A stretch of DNA of 64,000 nt from Serpentinicella alkaliphila (GCF_018141405.1 NZ_CP058648.1:387001-451000); one strand, 5' to 3'. Shown: positions 36,295 through 46,304, counted from the stretch's first letter. Made by a program: numbers and translations. Notes: generated by a model from the sequence alone, not told the origin.

Positions 36295-36332
36295 TTGACA
36301 TAAAAAAAGTATTATGTTAACATGGATAACAT
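36295..36332 (+). promoter_or_regulatory. opuC promoter with overlapping inverted repeat
   Basis: TTGACA (36295-36300), a 17-bp spacer and TAACAT (36318-36323). ATGTTA (36314-36319) and TAACAT (36327-36332) form an inverted repeat over the -10 box and start site, a plausible repressor site. Two direct repeats ACTGTAAT lie at 36251 and 36270. Confidence 0.5.
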
Positions 36333-36356
36333 GAGCTTTGAAAGGAAGTGATATTC

Positions 36357-37502
36357 TTGATAGAATTCATTAATGTTTCCAAGTCTTATGATGGAAAAAC
36401 TAACATTATCGAAAGACTAAATCTTAGAATAAATAGTGGAGAACTAGTTGTTTTGATTGGAGAAAGTGGCTCCGGAAAAACAACAACAATGAAAATGATT
36501 AATCGTGTTCATGAGCCGACATCTGGCTCTATTTTAATTAATGGCCATGACATTATGGATGCTAACATCATTGAACTTAGGCGAAATATCGGATATGTTA
36601 TACAAAAAGTAGGTTTATTCCCACATATGACAATAGCAGATAATATTGAGCTTATTCCTTATTTAAAAAAATGGGATAAGGAAAAGAGACGTAAACGTGC
36701 TCATGAATTATTAGAAATGGTAAATCTAGATCCTAACATCTACTTAGATCGTTACCCTAATGAACTAAGTGGTGGTCAACAACAGAGAGTTGGAGTTGCA
36801 AGAGCTCTAGCTGTCAATCCAGATATCATCCTTATGGATGAACCCTTCAGTGCTTTAGATCCTATAACTAGAGAACAACTTCAAGAAGAGCTATTAAAGC
36901 TTCAAGATGAGCTACACAAAACCATTGTTTTTGTAACTCATGATATGGATGAAGCTCTAAAAATAGGTGATAAAATAGCCGTTATGCGAGATGGTAATAT
37001 TGTTCAATTCGATACACCCGAGAACATTCTTAAAAACCCAGTAGATGAGTTTGTTGAAAACTTTGTAGGTAAAGATCGAATATGGAAATCCCCAGAGCTA
37101 CTATATGCAGAAGATATTATGGTTAAACGCCCTGCAACAATATCTTTAGAAAGAACTACAGCTAAGGCCCTTGAAATAATGAAGGAAAAAGGAGTAGAAT
37201 ACCTGCCTGTTGTGGACAAACCTGGCGAAAATCCTAAAAAGGTATTAGGATTTGTAAAACCTAGAGAACTTAGAGCTAAAGAAAATGCTAAAATGAAAGA
37301 AATTATGAATACTAACTTTGTAACTGTTGGTTTAAAAACTAATATGGTAGAAGTTCTTAATATTATGAAGGACAGAAAAGTAAAAAATATACCTGTAATT
37401 GATGAAGCAGGGTATTTAAAGGGTTTAGTAACCCAAACAAGCATTCTGAATCTTTTTACAGATGCCATTTCGGTATTTGACGATTCTGAAGGAGATGATT
37501 AA
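36357..37502 (+). CDS. opuCA: Osmoprotectant ABC transporter ATPase with CBS domains
   Basis: About 381 residues. ABC domain: Walker A LIGESGSGKTTTMKMINR, Q-loop GYVIQKVGLFPHMT, signature NELSGGQQQRVGVARAL, Walker B DIILMDEPFSALDP. The C-terminal third has two CBS motifs (MVKRPATISLERTTAKALEI, MNTNFVTVGLKTNMVEVLNI) that sense ionic strength or nucleotides in OpuA/OpuC systems. It energises uptake of betaine, carnitine, choline or related solutes. The TTG at 36357 lies 8 nt after GGAAG and gives the usual MIEFINVSKSYDGK start; the GTG at 36348 overlaps the ribosome site. Confidence 0.92.
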   Translation: MIEFINVSKSYDGKTNIIERLNLRINSGELVVLIGESGSGKTTTMKMINRVHEPTSGSILINGHDIMDANIIELRRNIGYVIQKVGLFPHMTIADNIELIPYLKKWDKEKRRKRAHELLEMVNLDPNIYLDRYPNELSGGQQQRVGVARALAVNPDIILMDEPFSALDPITREQLQEELLKLQDELHKTIVFVTHDMDEALKIGDKIAVMRDGNIVQFDTPENILKNPVDEFVENFVGKDRIWKSPELLYAEDIMVKRPATISLERTTAKALEIMKEKGVEYLPVVDKPGENPKKVLGFVKPRELRAKENAKMKEIMNTNFVTVGLKTNMVEVLNIMKDRKVKNIPVIDEAGYLKGLVTQTSILNLFTDAISVFDDSEGDD

Positions 37503-37504
37503 AT

Positions 37505-38146
37505 ATGAAAGTAGGATTTTTTGAGTTTTTTATGAACAGAAAAGATCAAGTTTTAAATTTAACTTTAGAACATTTACAAATAACAGGTACTGCAGTAATT
37601 CTGGCTATTCTAGTAGGAGTTCCATTAGGAATACTAATTACTCGCTATAAGCGTCTGGCTAACCCCATCTTAGGAATAGCTAATGTTTTTCAAACACTTC
37701 CAAGTTTAGCATTATTCGGTCTAATAATCCCAATTATGGGTATCGGCAGAGTTCCTGCGATTTTTGTATTATTCTTATATGCACTGCTTCCAATTATAAA
37801 AAACACTTACACTGGAATTAACAACGTTGACCCTGCCATTATAGAAGCCGGTAAGGGTATGGGTATGACTAATTCACAAATATTAAGAATGGTAAAACTT
37901 CCGCTAGCCCTGTCTGTAATTATGGCTGGTATTAGAATTGCAACTGTTATTAATATCGGTACAACTACTATAGCTGCTCTTATTGGAGCCGGGGGGTTAG
38001 GGGACCTAATCTTTAGGGGAATTTCTATGGATAATGCTTACCTAATCTTATCTGGTGCGATTCCGGCTGCACTTTTAGCTCTATTAGTAGATTGGGTTTT
38101 AGGAATAGTAGAACGACTTTTAACACCGAAAGGTTTAAAATTGTAA
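37505..38146 (+). CDS. opuCB: Osmoprotectant ABC transporter permease
   Basis: 213 residues, five to six membrane segments. Family marks: LTLEHLQITGTAVILAILVG, VFQTLPSLALFGLIIPIMGI, the EAA-type loop EAGKGMGMTNSQILRMVKLP and TIAALIGAGGLGDLIFRGIS. It forms the membrane pore with the ATPase encoded 2 bp upstream and the binding lipoprotein downstream. Only one permease gene is present, so it probably works as a homodimer. Confidence 0.92.
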   Translation: MKVGFFEFFMNRKDQVLNLTLEHLQITGTAVILAILVGVPLGILITRYKRLANPILGIANVFQTLPSLALFGLIIPIMGIGRVPAIFVLFLYALLPIIKNTYTGINNVDPAIIEAGKGMGMTNSQILRMVKLPLALSVIMAGIRIATVINIGTTTIAALIGAGGLGDLIFRGISMDNAYLILSGAIPAALLALLVDWVLGIVERLLTPKGLKL

Positions 38147-38189
38147 AATCTTATTTATATATTAAGAGAATTTTAAAGGAGGATATTAT

Positions 38190-39086
38190 ATGAATTTTAC
38201 AAAAGGAAAGAAAATTATTACTGTATCATTAGCACTTGTATTACTAATATTTACTATAGTTGGTTGTAGTCAAAAGGAAGACAAAATAACCATAGGTGCT
38301 AAGAACTTTACAGAGTCAAGACTTTTAGCAACTATGTTTCAAGTTTTAATCGAGGAAAAAACTGATTTGAGTGTAGAAGTAAAAGAGTTTGGTGGGACAC
38401 AATTAGTTTTTAGAGCTTTAAGAGGTGGAGATGTGGATGTATATCCAGAATATACTGGTACTGCATATACTGTAATGTTAGACCTACCAGCTATCTCAGA
38501 TGCTGATGAAACATATAATATTGTTAAGCAAAAATTCCAAGAAGACTATAATCTAGAATGGCTTGGACAATTAGGATTTAACAACACCTATGTTTTAACA
38601 GTAAGAGAAGAGATGGCAAATGAACTTAATTTAGATAGATTTTCTGATTTAATTGATCATGATGAAGATATGATTTTAGGATCTACTTTCGAGTTTTTAG
38701 AAAGATCCGATGGATATCCTGGTTTACAAGAGCATTATGGATTCCAATTTGCTGATACAAAAGGATTTGACCCGGGACTAACATATAGCTCATTAAGAAA
38801 TGGGCACGTCGATGTTATTGATGCATTTTCTACTGATGGAAGGATTAAAGCATTTAATTTATACCCTTTAGAAGATGACAAACAATTTTTCCCACCGTAT
38901 TATGCCGCTCCACTTATAAATGGTGCTAGTCTAGAAAAACATCCTGAATTACGTGAAGTTCTTTCATTATTAGAAGGAAAAATTACCGATGAGGAAATGA
39001 GACAATTAAATTACTCAATAGATGAGCAAGGATTAACTGAAGAACAAGTTGCAAGAGACTTTTTAGAATCTAAAGGGTTAATATAG
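38190..39086 (+). CDS. opuCC: Osmoprotectant-binding lipoprotein
   Basis: 298 residues. Signal peptide with lipobox (LALVLLIFTIVGCSQKED; Cys is the lipidated residue), then an OpuAC/ProX-type binding domain beginning ITIGAKNFTESRLLATMFQ and containing GDVDVYPEYTGTAY, the aromatic quaternary-amine cage region. It captures compatible solutes at the outer membrane face. AAAGGAGG precedes the ATG; a strong terminator follows. Confidence 0.92.
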   Translation: MNFTKGKKIITVSLALVLLIFTIVGCSQKEDKITIGAKNFTESRLLATMFQVLIEEKTDLSVEVKEFGGTQLVFRALRGGDVDVYPEYTGTAYTVMLDLPAISDADETYNIVKQKFQEDYNLEWLGQLGFNNTYVLTVREEMANELNLDRFSDLIDHDEDMILGSTFEFLERSDGYPGLQEHYGFQFADTKGFDPGLTYSSLRNGHVDVIDAFSTDGRIKAFNLYPLEDDKQFFPPYYAAPLINGASLEKHPELREVLSLLEGKITDEEMRQLNYSIDEQGLTEEQVARDFLESKGLI

Positions 39087-39103
39087 TTTAAAAATTTTAT
39101 TTA

Positions 39104-39137
39104 AAATGGGTGTTGGTTTATTTCCAACACCCATTTA
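39104..39137 (+). terminator. opuC operon terminator
   Basis: AAATGGGTGTTGG, loop TTTATTT, CCAACACCCATTT: a perfect 13-bp stem, then AT-rich sequence. Confidence 0.85.
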
Positions 39138-39206
39138 TTATATATTTACAAAGATAAACTACTCTTTTATTATAGTCCTTACTTAAATAATTTTAAAATA
39201 CCTATT

Positions 39207-40412
39207 CTATGCTTCATTAACCTCTTCTAATACTAAGTTATCTGTATTATTTATCTCACCAGCTCTAGTTAAGGCAATTTTTGCTGCAATTGGCCCTATA
39301 ATCTCAAAGACAAAAACCCCTCCTAGAATAACTGTACTTATTGTATTCCCGATTTGTGGAATTTGTTGTTTAGCAATCATAGAAAGACCTATTGCGACCC
39401 CAGCTTGAGGTAATAAACTTAGTCCAATGTTATTAACTATCTTATCTTCATAGCCAACCATCTTAGCACCCATACCTGCACCTAGAATTTTTCCAATTGA
39501 TCTTGATACTACGTAACCCACACCCATTACTCCAATTTTACCTAATATATTTAAATGTAAACTTGCTCCAGCTAAAGTAAAGAAGAATAAGTATATTGGC
39601 GGAGTAAATCTACTAAGCACATTAAATACCCTATTATGACTTCTCATAAGGTTTGTTAGTGTTACACCAATCGTCATACATGTTAAAATCAGAGATAAAT
39701 TAAATGCAATTGCAATTCCACCGCCAGCTATAGTACATGCCAACACTAATCCTAACATTTCCTCATCACTATTTGATTTATTAGCAAGAAAAGTTAATAG
39801 TAACCCTACAATAAAACCTAATAGTATAGAACCTGTTATTTCAACAATTGGATGGCTTATCATTCGTAGAAATGAAACATTCGAACTAGCAAAAGACATC
39901 TTAGCTAATGCCATAGCAAGTCCAAAACTCATAACACATATAGCATCATCAATTGCTACAACAGGAAGTATAGTTTTGGTCAAAGGTCCATTCGTATTAT
40001 ATTGTCTAATAACCATTGTGGTAGCTGCAGGTGCAGTTGCAGCAGCAATACTAGCTAAAATAATACTTAATGCAAAGGATTGATTTAGCAAATAATAAGC
40101 AGTAATGAATACAGCAATAATAGATGCAAAAGACTCCATGCAAGTTAAAATAAAAATTTTTTTACCTATTTTTTTCAATTCTTCTATTACGAACTCACTG
40201 CCAATAGTAAAAGCAATTGTAGCTAAGGCAATTTCATTTACAATGGAAAATACCTTTACATTTTGATCTGTTATAACATTAGTAAATGATGGTCCAACTA
40301 AAAGCCCTCCTAATAAATACCCCGTAACATATGGAAGATGTAGAACTTTCGATAATCTTCCACCCAAAATACCTACTAGCAAGACAATACTTATTTTTAC
40401 TAATACATTCAA
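39207..40412 (-). CDS. CPA2-family cation/proton antiporter
   Basis: 401 residues with about 12-13 membrane segments, no soluble C-terminal domain. The transport-site Asp pair is in LPVVAIDDAICVMSFGLAMA; N-terminal GGRLSKVLHLPYVTGYLLGG and LLVGPSF are typical of Kef/NapA-like proteins. It should exchange Na+ or K+ for H+. It starts at TTG after AGGAGG. The usual KTN/RCK regulatory domain is missing; instead a separate PII-like protein is encoded 24 bp upstream. Second of two such pairs. Confidence 0.85.
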   Translation of the reverse strand: MNVLVKISIVLLVGILGGRLSKVLHLPYVTGYLLGGLLVGPSFTNVITDQNVKVFSIVNEIALATIAFTIGSEFVIEELKKIGKKIFILTCMESFASIIAVFITAYYLLNQSFALSIILASIAAATAPAATTMVIRQYNTNGPLTKTILPVVAIDDAICVMSFGLAMALAKMSFASSNVSFLRMISHPIVEITGSILLGFIVGLLLTFLANKSNSDEEMLGLVLACTIAGGGIAIAFNLSLILTCMTIGVTLTNLMRSHNRVFNVLSRFTPPIYLFFFTLAGASLHLNILGKIGVMGVGYVVSRSIGKILGAGMGAKMVGYEDKIVNNIGLSLLPQAGVAIGLSMIAKQQIPQIGNTISTVILGGVFVFEIIGPIAAKIALTRAGEINNTDNLVLEEVNEA

Positions 40413-40436
40413 TATACTGCGCCTCCTATTTTATCT

Positions 40437-40790
40437 TCACTTCTTAATATAGTTATTTACTCCATATATGTTACCTACAGGCATTGTAAACATTACTCCA
40501 GTTCCAGGGCTATTCATATCCCCAACGACATCATTTACAAGCCTAATTGTTTTATCAACCATTTCTTCACTTTCTAGAATTGTAAAAATAGTTTTGTTAT
40601 ATGGATGATAGTTATCTACAATTCCCCGCAAGGTCCCTATTATAGGTATTTGACTTCTATTTTCAACTAAAGCACTTGCCATCCCTTGGCTGTCTAAAAT
40701 TGTTGCACCCTTTATGCCAATCTTTACAAACTCAGTAAGAATATCATCTAAATACTCAGTTTTATTTAACACTACAAATAATACATACAT
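40437..40790 (-). CDS. PII-like regulatory protein (partner of antiporter)
   Basis: 117 residues of ferredoxin-like fold as in PII proteins: MYVLFVVLNKTEYLDDILTE (strand-helix), GIKGATILDSQGMASAL, and ending GTGVMFTMPVGNIYGVN. The classic GlnB T-loop tyrosine and uridylylation motif are absent. Proteins of this plan bind nucleotides or other small effectors and gate a neighbouring transporter (SbtB-SbtA, for example). Its gene directly precedes one antiporter gene, and a paralogue precedes the other. The regulatory role is inference from fold and context. Confidence 0.65.
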   Translation of the reverse strand: MYVLFVVLNKTEYLDDILTEFVKIGIKGATILDSQGMASALVENRSQIPIIGTLRGIVDNYHPYNKTIFTILESEEMVDKTIRLVNDVVGDMNSPGTGVMFTMPVGNIYGVNNYIKK

Positions 40791-40810
40791 TTAACATGCC
40801 CCCTAACCTT

Positions 40811-41974
40811 TTATATCTCACCTGTATTCCTCAATGCCTGTTTTAATAACAGTGGACCAATAATTTCAAAAACAATAACCCCACTTAAAACAATTCCAGT
40901 AATAATTCCATTAGAGGTTGTAAGTTTTTGTTCCGCAACAATACTCAGTCCAATTGCAACACCTGCTTGGGGAGTTAATGCCATTCCTATATTGTTTCTT
41001 ATTTTACCGGGTAGATTTGTAAAACCAGAAGCGATGTAGGTGCCAAATACTTTGCCAATAAGTCTACCTAGTACATAAGCTACTCCAATAAATCCTACAC
41101 TTGATAAAATATTTATATCTAGCTTTGCTCCCGCTAAAGTAAGAAAAACTACAAATATAGGAAGCTCTACTCTTTCTAATGTAGAAGATATAATGAATTT
41201 ACGATTAATTACATTTGTAACAACCGCACCACAGACAATATTTATTAATAATGCAGAGAGATTTAACTCTATAGCCAAACCGGTATTTAACAATATTATC
41301 CCTAGTAATAATACGAGAAACTTATTATTATTTTGTTTTCGTTTAAGAATAATGGAAATAAGCGTTCCTGAGAATACTCCTATTAAAATAGCAAAACCTA
41401 TTTCTTTACTTAATATTATTACTAAATCCATTCCTCTAATCGTTGCTGTTTCAACTCCTTGTAATATTGCGGTTGCCAAACCGAATAGAATTATACACAA
41501 CAAGTTATCAATAGCTACTAGTGCTAGTACATTTTTAGTAAATAACCCTTTTGCTCCGTATTCTTTAACAATCGAATATACACCTGATGGCGAGACTGTC
41601 ATAGCTAATATTCCAAGTATTATAGCAAAATTAATTGAAATTCCTAAAAGAAACGCACTACCACAAACTAAGGTAAATGTTAATAAAATATCACCTAAGG
41701 AAACTAAGAATAATGTCTTACCTAATCTCTTAAAAACAACACGGTGTAATTCTGTACCAATAGAGAAAGCTAAAATTGCCAATGCTAAGTCATTTATAAA
41801 TGAGAAACTTTTTATCATTTCCTTTGTTATAATATTTAGGAATGAAGGACCAATTATCATTCCAAAAACAATGTAACCTGTAACAGATGGAAGCTTTATT
41901 ATTGCTGCGATTTTACCACCAATTAGTCCAATTAGTAGTGTTACAGCTATATACAATGGTGAATTCACTTGCAT
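40811..41974 (-). CDS. CPA2-family cation/proton antiporter
   Basis: About 387 residues, about 12 membrane segments. Similar to the other antiporter (GGKIAAIIKLPSVTGYIVFG, SLGDILLTFTLVCGSAFLLG), but the transport site reads LALVAIDNLLCIILFGLATA, with Asp-Asn instead of Asp-Asp, which may change its ion stoichiometry. No RCK domain. The start is uncertain: the ATG at 41974 or the GTG at 41968, whose GTGA overlaps the stop of the PII-like gene; the frame also runs to 41983. Tight coupling to the PII-like gene is clear. Confidence 0.82.
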   Translation of the reverse strand: MQVNSPLYIAVTLLIGLIGGKIAAIIKLPSVTGYIVFGMIIGPSFLNIITKEMIKSFSFINDLALAILAFSIGTELHRVVFKRLGKTLFLVSLGDILLTFTLVCGSAFLLGISINFAIILGILAMTVSPSGVYSIVKEYGAKGLFTKNVLALVAIDNLLCIILFGLATAILQGVETATIRGMDLVIILSKEIGFAILIGVFSGTLISIILKRKQNNNKFLVLLLGIILLNTGLAIELNLSALLINIVCGAVVTNVINRKFIISSTLERVELPIFVVFLTLAGAKLDINILSSVGFIGVAYVLGRLIGKVFGTYIASGFTNLPGKIRNNIGMALTPQAGVAIGLSIVAEQKLTTSNGIITGIVLSGVIVFEIIGPLLLKQALRNTGEI

Positions 41975-42318
41975 ACACCACACTTATCACTTGAAATACC
42001 TTTAACAAAGTTTACTGGAACGCTAAATAAAAATGCAGAATCAGGTTCGGTAATATCCCCTAACACTTCTTCAACATTTTTTACTGCTAAATTTCTTTCT
42101 TCTACGCAACTAACTACCATAAAAATAGTTTTACTATGATTTTTATCTTCACTACCAAAATCAATAAACTGTGAAAAAAATGGAATATGGTCAGCAACTA
42201 AATGACCTATACCAGAACTATCAATAACTGTAGCACCAGATATTCCCTTTTCAATAAATCCATCTAAAAGCTCTGTTAATAATTCTGTCTTGTTTAAAAC
42301 GATAACTAATAACTCCAA
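41965..42318 (-). CDS. PII-like regulatory protein (partner of antiporter)
   Basis: 117 residues, clear paralogue of the protein at 40437-40790: MELLVIVLNKTELLTELLDG, GISGATVIDSSGIGHLVADH, DSAFLFSVPVNFVKGISSDK. It ends with KCGVCK, a CxxC-type tail that the paralogue lacks and that could bind metal or sense redox. It starts at TTG after GGAGGAG. First gene of the four-gene PII-antiporter-PII-antiporter unit. Confidence 0.65.
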   Translation of the reverse strand: MELLVIVLNKTELLTELLDGFIEKGISGATVIDSSGIGHLVADHIPFFSQFIDFGSEDKNHSKTIFMVVSCVEERNLAVKNVEEVLGDITEPDSAFLFSVPVNFVKGISSDKCGVCK

Positions 42319-42433
42319 GCCAAATCTCCTCCTTCTTCCCTAAAAATTTTGATATGTTTATCATATAACAAAACAGTTTATTTTACAAATTGACATAATA
42401 TAAAAATCTATTAAATTGTATATTATATCTTAT

Positions 42434-43912
42434 TTATTTAACTATCTTTAAATCTACACCTAAAACTCCTATAACTTTATTATTTATGTCTTTAATAGGT
42501 AGAGAAATTGTTAAACATGGCCTATAAGAAATAGCAGATATATAAATTGAGGAAATATAAAACTTATCTTTAATAGCTTCATTAAACCAATCCCTATTAG
42601 AAGCGTTTGCTATTCCAGCAGGTGGAATCGAAACAATAAACTCACCATTTAAATTGTTTGACCATACTGCTTCAAATTCAGAATTTGTTTTAAATAGCTC
42701 AGTTAATAAAGGTTCATGTTTATTTGGCTCAACTGAAACTATTTCTTCAGTAGATACAATTACCTCAAGTGTTTTTCTTAATATTTTTATTCTATTTTCC
42801 AAATTAATTTTTTCACTATCTGATAAATCAACTAAGGTTATACTATTGGTTGTATTAACTAAATCGTCTGCAACTTTTACTAAAATTTCTCCCATTTTCT
42901 CAGTTGTTTTTAGATTTTTTTCCTGTTTTCCTATGTAGTCAACTACTTTAAAAACCTGGGCATCTGCCTCATTACACATCATTGACATCTCATTAATAAA
43001 ATTTAAAATACTTTCATTAGTTTCTGCTTGTATTTTTCTTGCCTCACTAGCTCGTGATAATTTAGTTTCAACTTTAGCTGTAGATTGTATTATTTCATCT
43101 AAGCTCCCTTTAGCAGAATACATTGCCTTAATCCCTAATTCAACAGATTCAGTCCCACTTATCATCGCTCTGTCAGCTTCCGACACTCCCTTTTCTATTG
43201 TTATTAATAGTTGGTTAGCTAAGTTTGCTGCTACTGCACTGGCCTCTGCTAACTTTTGTATCTCATTGGCAACTACCGCAAAACCCCTACCGTATTCTCC
43301 TGCTCTAGCAGCTTCTATAGTAGCATTTAATGAAAGTAAGTTTGTCTTTGAAGAAATTTCTTGTATATTAGCTAGTAATCCATCTATTTCTCTAGTATTT
43401 TCAGTTAATATCCTTATTCTTTCCCCAACTTCCTGAGAGGATTGCTGAATTTTCATCATAGCTTTATTTACTTCTTCTACGGATTTACCACCTTTTTCAG
43501 CTATAGATTTCGTAACTATACTATCTTCATAAATAGTTTCTGCTAGCTCAGTAATGGTCTCTGATGCCTTTTTTACTTCTTCTATCTTAATAGTTGCCTG
43601 CTCCGCACCAAAGGCAATTTTATTTGTTAGCTCCTTTGTATAATTAGATGCAACCCTCACGTCTTGTGCTAAAGTAGTTGAATCTGATATTACTGAATTA
43701 ACTTGTTTAACCGCAGAAGAAACTTTACTCGATGCAACCTGTGCCTCTCCAGTAAATCGTCTTAAAGTTTCTATTAATTCCATAATATATTTTACTAGTA
43801 ATCTGAGTTGCAGTGGATAATCATCCTCTCTTAAATTAGCATTTAAATTTCCTTCAGCATACTTTTTGACCTGTTCTATTAAAACCTCAATTTTTCTATT
43901 TTTAAACAACAT
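42434..43912 (-). CDS. Soluble methyl-accepting chemotaxis-type protein with C-terminal sensor domain
   Basis: 492 residues with no membrane segment. A methyl-accepting signalling domain occupies about residues 60-330; the hairpin tip reads [20 protein letters not shown] and [20 protein letters not shown]. The C-terminal 100 residues ([52 protein letters not shown]) look like a Cache/PDC sensor, which normally sits outside the cell at the N-terminus. This reversed order is rare and implies sensing of a cytoplasmic ligand. GGGGGAGG precedes the ATG. No other chemotaxis genes are near. Confidence 0.82.
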   Translation of the reverse strand: MLFKNRKIEVLIEQVKKYAEGNLNANLREDDYPLQLRLLVKYIMELIETLRRFTGEAQVASSKVSSAVKQVNSVISDSTTLAQDVRVASNYTKELTNKIAFGAEQATIKIEEVKKASETITELAETIYEDSIVTKSIAEKGGKSVEEVNKAMMKIQQSSQEVGERIRILTENTREIDGLLANIQEISSKTNLLSLNATIEAARAGEYGRGFAVVANEIQKLAEASAVAANLANQLLITIEKGVSEADRAMISGTESVELGIKAMYSAKGSLDEIIQSTAKVETKLSRASEARKIQAETNESILNFINEMSMMCNEADAQVFKVVDYIGKQEKNLKTTEKMGEILVKVADDLVNTTNSITLVDLSDSEKINLENRIKILRKTLEVIVSTEEIVSVEPNKHEPLLTELFKTNSEFEAVWSNNLNGEFIVSIPPAGIANASNRDWFNEAIKDKFYISSIYISAISYRPCLTISLPIKDINNKVIGVLGVDLKIVK

Positions 43913-44186
43913 ATTGCCTCCCCCTTTGTATTTTTTTCTACGAACACACCAGATAATACACTAAAACACGAATATTAACCAACGAAAAATATTTGAATAT
44001 TCAGTTATTTATAATAATACGATATATTTCGACTATTTTAAAGAGTTTTTGAATAAAAAAAAAGAACTAAGGTCTAGGGGAGTTAAGATCTTAATTCTAA
44101 AAAAGGAAGTTATAAGTTATCAGTATATGTTTTTTATTTATATATCAAAATTGGTTTAATTTTATAATTGGTATTTATACTTCTTC

Positions 44187-44768
44187 TTATGCAATAATTT
44201 TTTCAATTCTCTCTTCTATTTTAATAAGTCTATTTACCTGCTCCCAATTTGAAACCCTTTGTATTCCATTTAATAACTTATCTCTATTGTAATTACAATC
44301 TAGTAAGTAAACCTTAAATTCAGCTCCAGACAGTTCTACTGCATTTTCATATCTATCTTCTAGAAAAATATTGCAATTTAATTCCTTGGCTTTATCTACT
44401 TTGTAATGACTACCTAACATATATAGCTCACCTTTTGGAAGGTCATTATACTTAAACCACTCTTCTGTTAAAGCCCTTAAGCTATTGTCTCTTGCCGTTA
44501 CATAATAAATATTGTGTTTATTATATAATTCCCAAAGGATATTTCTTGCATTACTTCTCACTTGAGCATTAAAGAGCATTTCTTCTCCATACATTTTGTA
44601 AAACTCATTTACTTCTTCATTGCTAATTCCTAAGACATCACATATTTCATATTTTGTTACATCAGCTTCTTTAATATTTAAATTAAAATACATATTTGCA
44701 TAATCAACCCAATAATATGGCTCAGTAATGGTTCCATCAATGTCGATACAAATGTTTAATTCTTTCAT
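44187..44768 (-). CDS. HAD-family 5'-nucleotidase-like phosphatase
   Basis: 193 residues. The nucleophile motif is ICIDIDGTITEPYYWVDYAN (DxDGT); motif II-like YYVTARDNSLRALTEEWF; motif III/IV FLEDRYENAVELSG. This matches the small deoxy-5'-nucleotidase (NT5C/YorS-like) group, which dephosphorylates nucleoside monophosphates. GGAGGTGCTCAA precedes the ATG. Monocistronic. The 274-bp gap to its left (43913-44186) holds only AT-rich sequence and a short TTAAGATCTTAA palindrome. Confidence 0.8.
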   Translation of the reverse strand: MKELNICIDIDGTITEPYYWVDYANMYFNLNIKEADVTKYEICDVLGISNEEVNEFYKMYGEEMLFNAQVRSNARNILWELYNKHNIYYVTARDNSLRALTEEWFKYNDLPKGELYMLGSHYKVDKAKELNCNIFLEDRYENAVELSGAEFKVYLLDCNYNRDKLLNGIQRVSNWEQVNRLIKIEERIEKIIA

Positions 44769-44951
44769 TTGAGCACCTCCATTTATCTATTTTCTAATTA
44801 GATTATATTTTACAATTATTAATTAGTGATTAACTTAATATTAAATCTAAGTTAAATCAAAATACTTTATACTACCTTCATTTACAAGTAACAATTTATT
44901 TGTCATTTCATAAAATAATAAGAAGAAGAATTTTGGAAGAAGGTGATCCAT

Positions 44952-46280
44952 ATGGAATTTGGCAATACAGGTTCTAATCTTAGAGATCTAATATGCGGGG
45001 CAAATATCGAGATTCCTATAATAGACGGTAACCATGTAAGAGGTATAAATTTTGATAATGCTGCTACAACTCCAGCTTTTCAATCAGTTATTAATGAAGT
45101 AATGAATTTTGCTCCCCTTTACTCATCTATACATAGAGGAATGGGTTATAAATCACAACTTTCTTCAAACCTCTATGAACAGGCTAGGTTTATTATTGCA
45201 AACTTTGTTAGTGCAGACCTATATCACAAAACGGTTATTTTCACTAACAACACAACCCATGCCATTAATAAACTCTCCTATAGCTTACTAAATAATATAA
45301 AAGATGGGATTATTTTGACTACTCAAATGGAACATCACTCAAATGATTTGCCATGGAGAGGAAAATATAAAGTAGATTTTGTTTCAGTGGATGATGAAGG
45401 CAACCTATCCCTAGAGGACTTAGAAAGTAAACTGAGCCAATACGGTGGATTAGTTAAACTTGTAGCTGTTACTGGAGCATCTAATGTTACTGGTATTGTT
45501 AATCCTATTCATACAATAGCTACAATGGCTCATAAATACGGCTCTAAAATTTTAGTAGATGGAGCACAGCTAGTACCCCACTCCAAAGTTGATATGAAAC
45601 CAGTTGATTCGCCTGAACATATAGATTACTTAGTATTTTCATCTCATAAGATGTATGCACCTTTCGGTACTGGTATACTAATTGGTTGGAAGGATACTTT
45701 TGAAGCTGGAGACCCGGATTATGTTGGTGGTGGTACTGTAGAGATCGTAACTCCAGATTATGTTAGATGGGATCATGCCCCGTTTAGAGAAGAAGCAGGC
45801 AGCCCAAATATATTTGGAGTTGTAGCTTTAATTGCGGCTATTAAAACTTTAAACAGCTTAGATATTGAAAGTATCCACTATTATGAACAGCAATTGACTA
45901 GCTATGCACAAAATAATATAAAAAATCTTCCCGATGTAACAATATACGGACATCAACAATTTAAAGAAAATAGAGTAGCTATAGTTCCTTTTAATGTGGA
46001 AGGGATTCATCACGAAACTCTGTCAAAAATTCTTTCATATGAAGTAGGTATAGCGGTAAGAAGTGGCTGTTTTTGTGCTCATCCCTATGTGCAAAAACTT
46101 TTAAAAGTTACTCCAGAAGAAATAGAGGAACATATTAAAAATAGGCATTCATTAATTCCTGGAATGGTACGTCTAAGTTTTGGTCTTTATAATACTATTG
46201 AAGAAATAGATTTTTTCACAGAAATTCTTTATAAAATAATTAAAAATAAAGCACACTATATTCAGAAGTATTCTACTTAA
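44952..46280 (+). CDS. Class V aminotransferase, cysteine desulfurase-like
   Basis: About 442 residues, PLP-dependent fold type I. Substrate-proximal NFDNAATTPAFQSVINEV, PLP-contact TGASNVTGIVNPIHTIA and DGAQLVPHSKVD, Schiff-base Lys in FSSHKMYAPFGTGILIG, and an active-site Cys in VRSGCFCAHPYV that matches group II (SufS-like) desulfurases. It probably releases sulfur from cysteine or a related compound. The ATG at 44952 is chosen because the GTG at 44943 overlaps GAAGGTG. A DsrE-like sulfur-relay protein follows 24 bp later; no scaffold gene (sufU, iscU) is adjacent. Confidence 0.82.
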   Translation: MEFGNTGSNLRDLICGANIEIPIIDGNHVRGINFDNAATTPAFQSVINEVMNFAPLYSSIHRGMGYKSQLSSNLYEQARFIIANFVSADLYHKTVIFTNNTTHAINKLSYSLLNNIKDGIILTTQMEHHSNDLPWRGKYKVDFVSVDDEGNLSLEDLESKLSQYGGLVKLVAVTGASNVTGIVNPIHTIATMAHKYGSKILVDGAQLVPHSKVDMKPVDSPEHIDYLVFSSHKMYAPFGTGILIGWKDTFEAGDPDYVGGGTVEIVTPDYVRWDHAPFREEAGSPNIFGVVALIAAIKTLNSLDIESIHYYEQQLTSYAQNNIKNLPDVTIYGHQQFKENRVAIVPFNVEGIHHETLSKILSYEVGIAVRSGCFCAHPYVQKLLKVTPEEIEEHIKNRHSLIPGMVRLSFGLYNTIEEIDFFTEILYKIIKNKAHYIQKYST

Positions 46281-46304
46281 GCTTAAACAAGGAGGTACAT
46301 AAGA

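Noticed and set aside
41193-41876. 227-codon + strand frame across the antiporter gene
   Set aside because: It is a low-complexity shadow of a membrane-protein gene; the minus-strand frame has clear family motifs.
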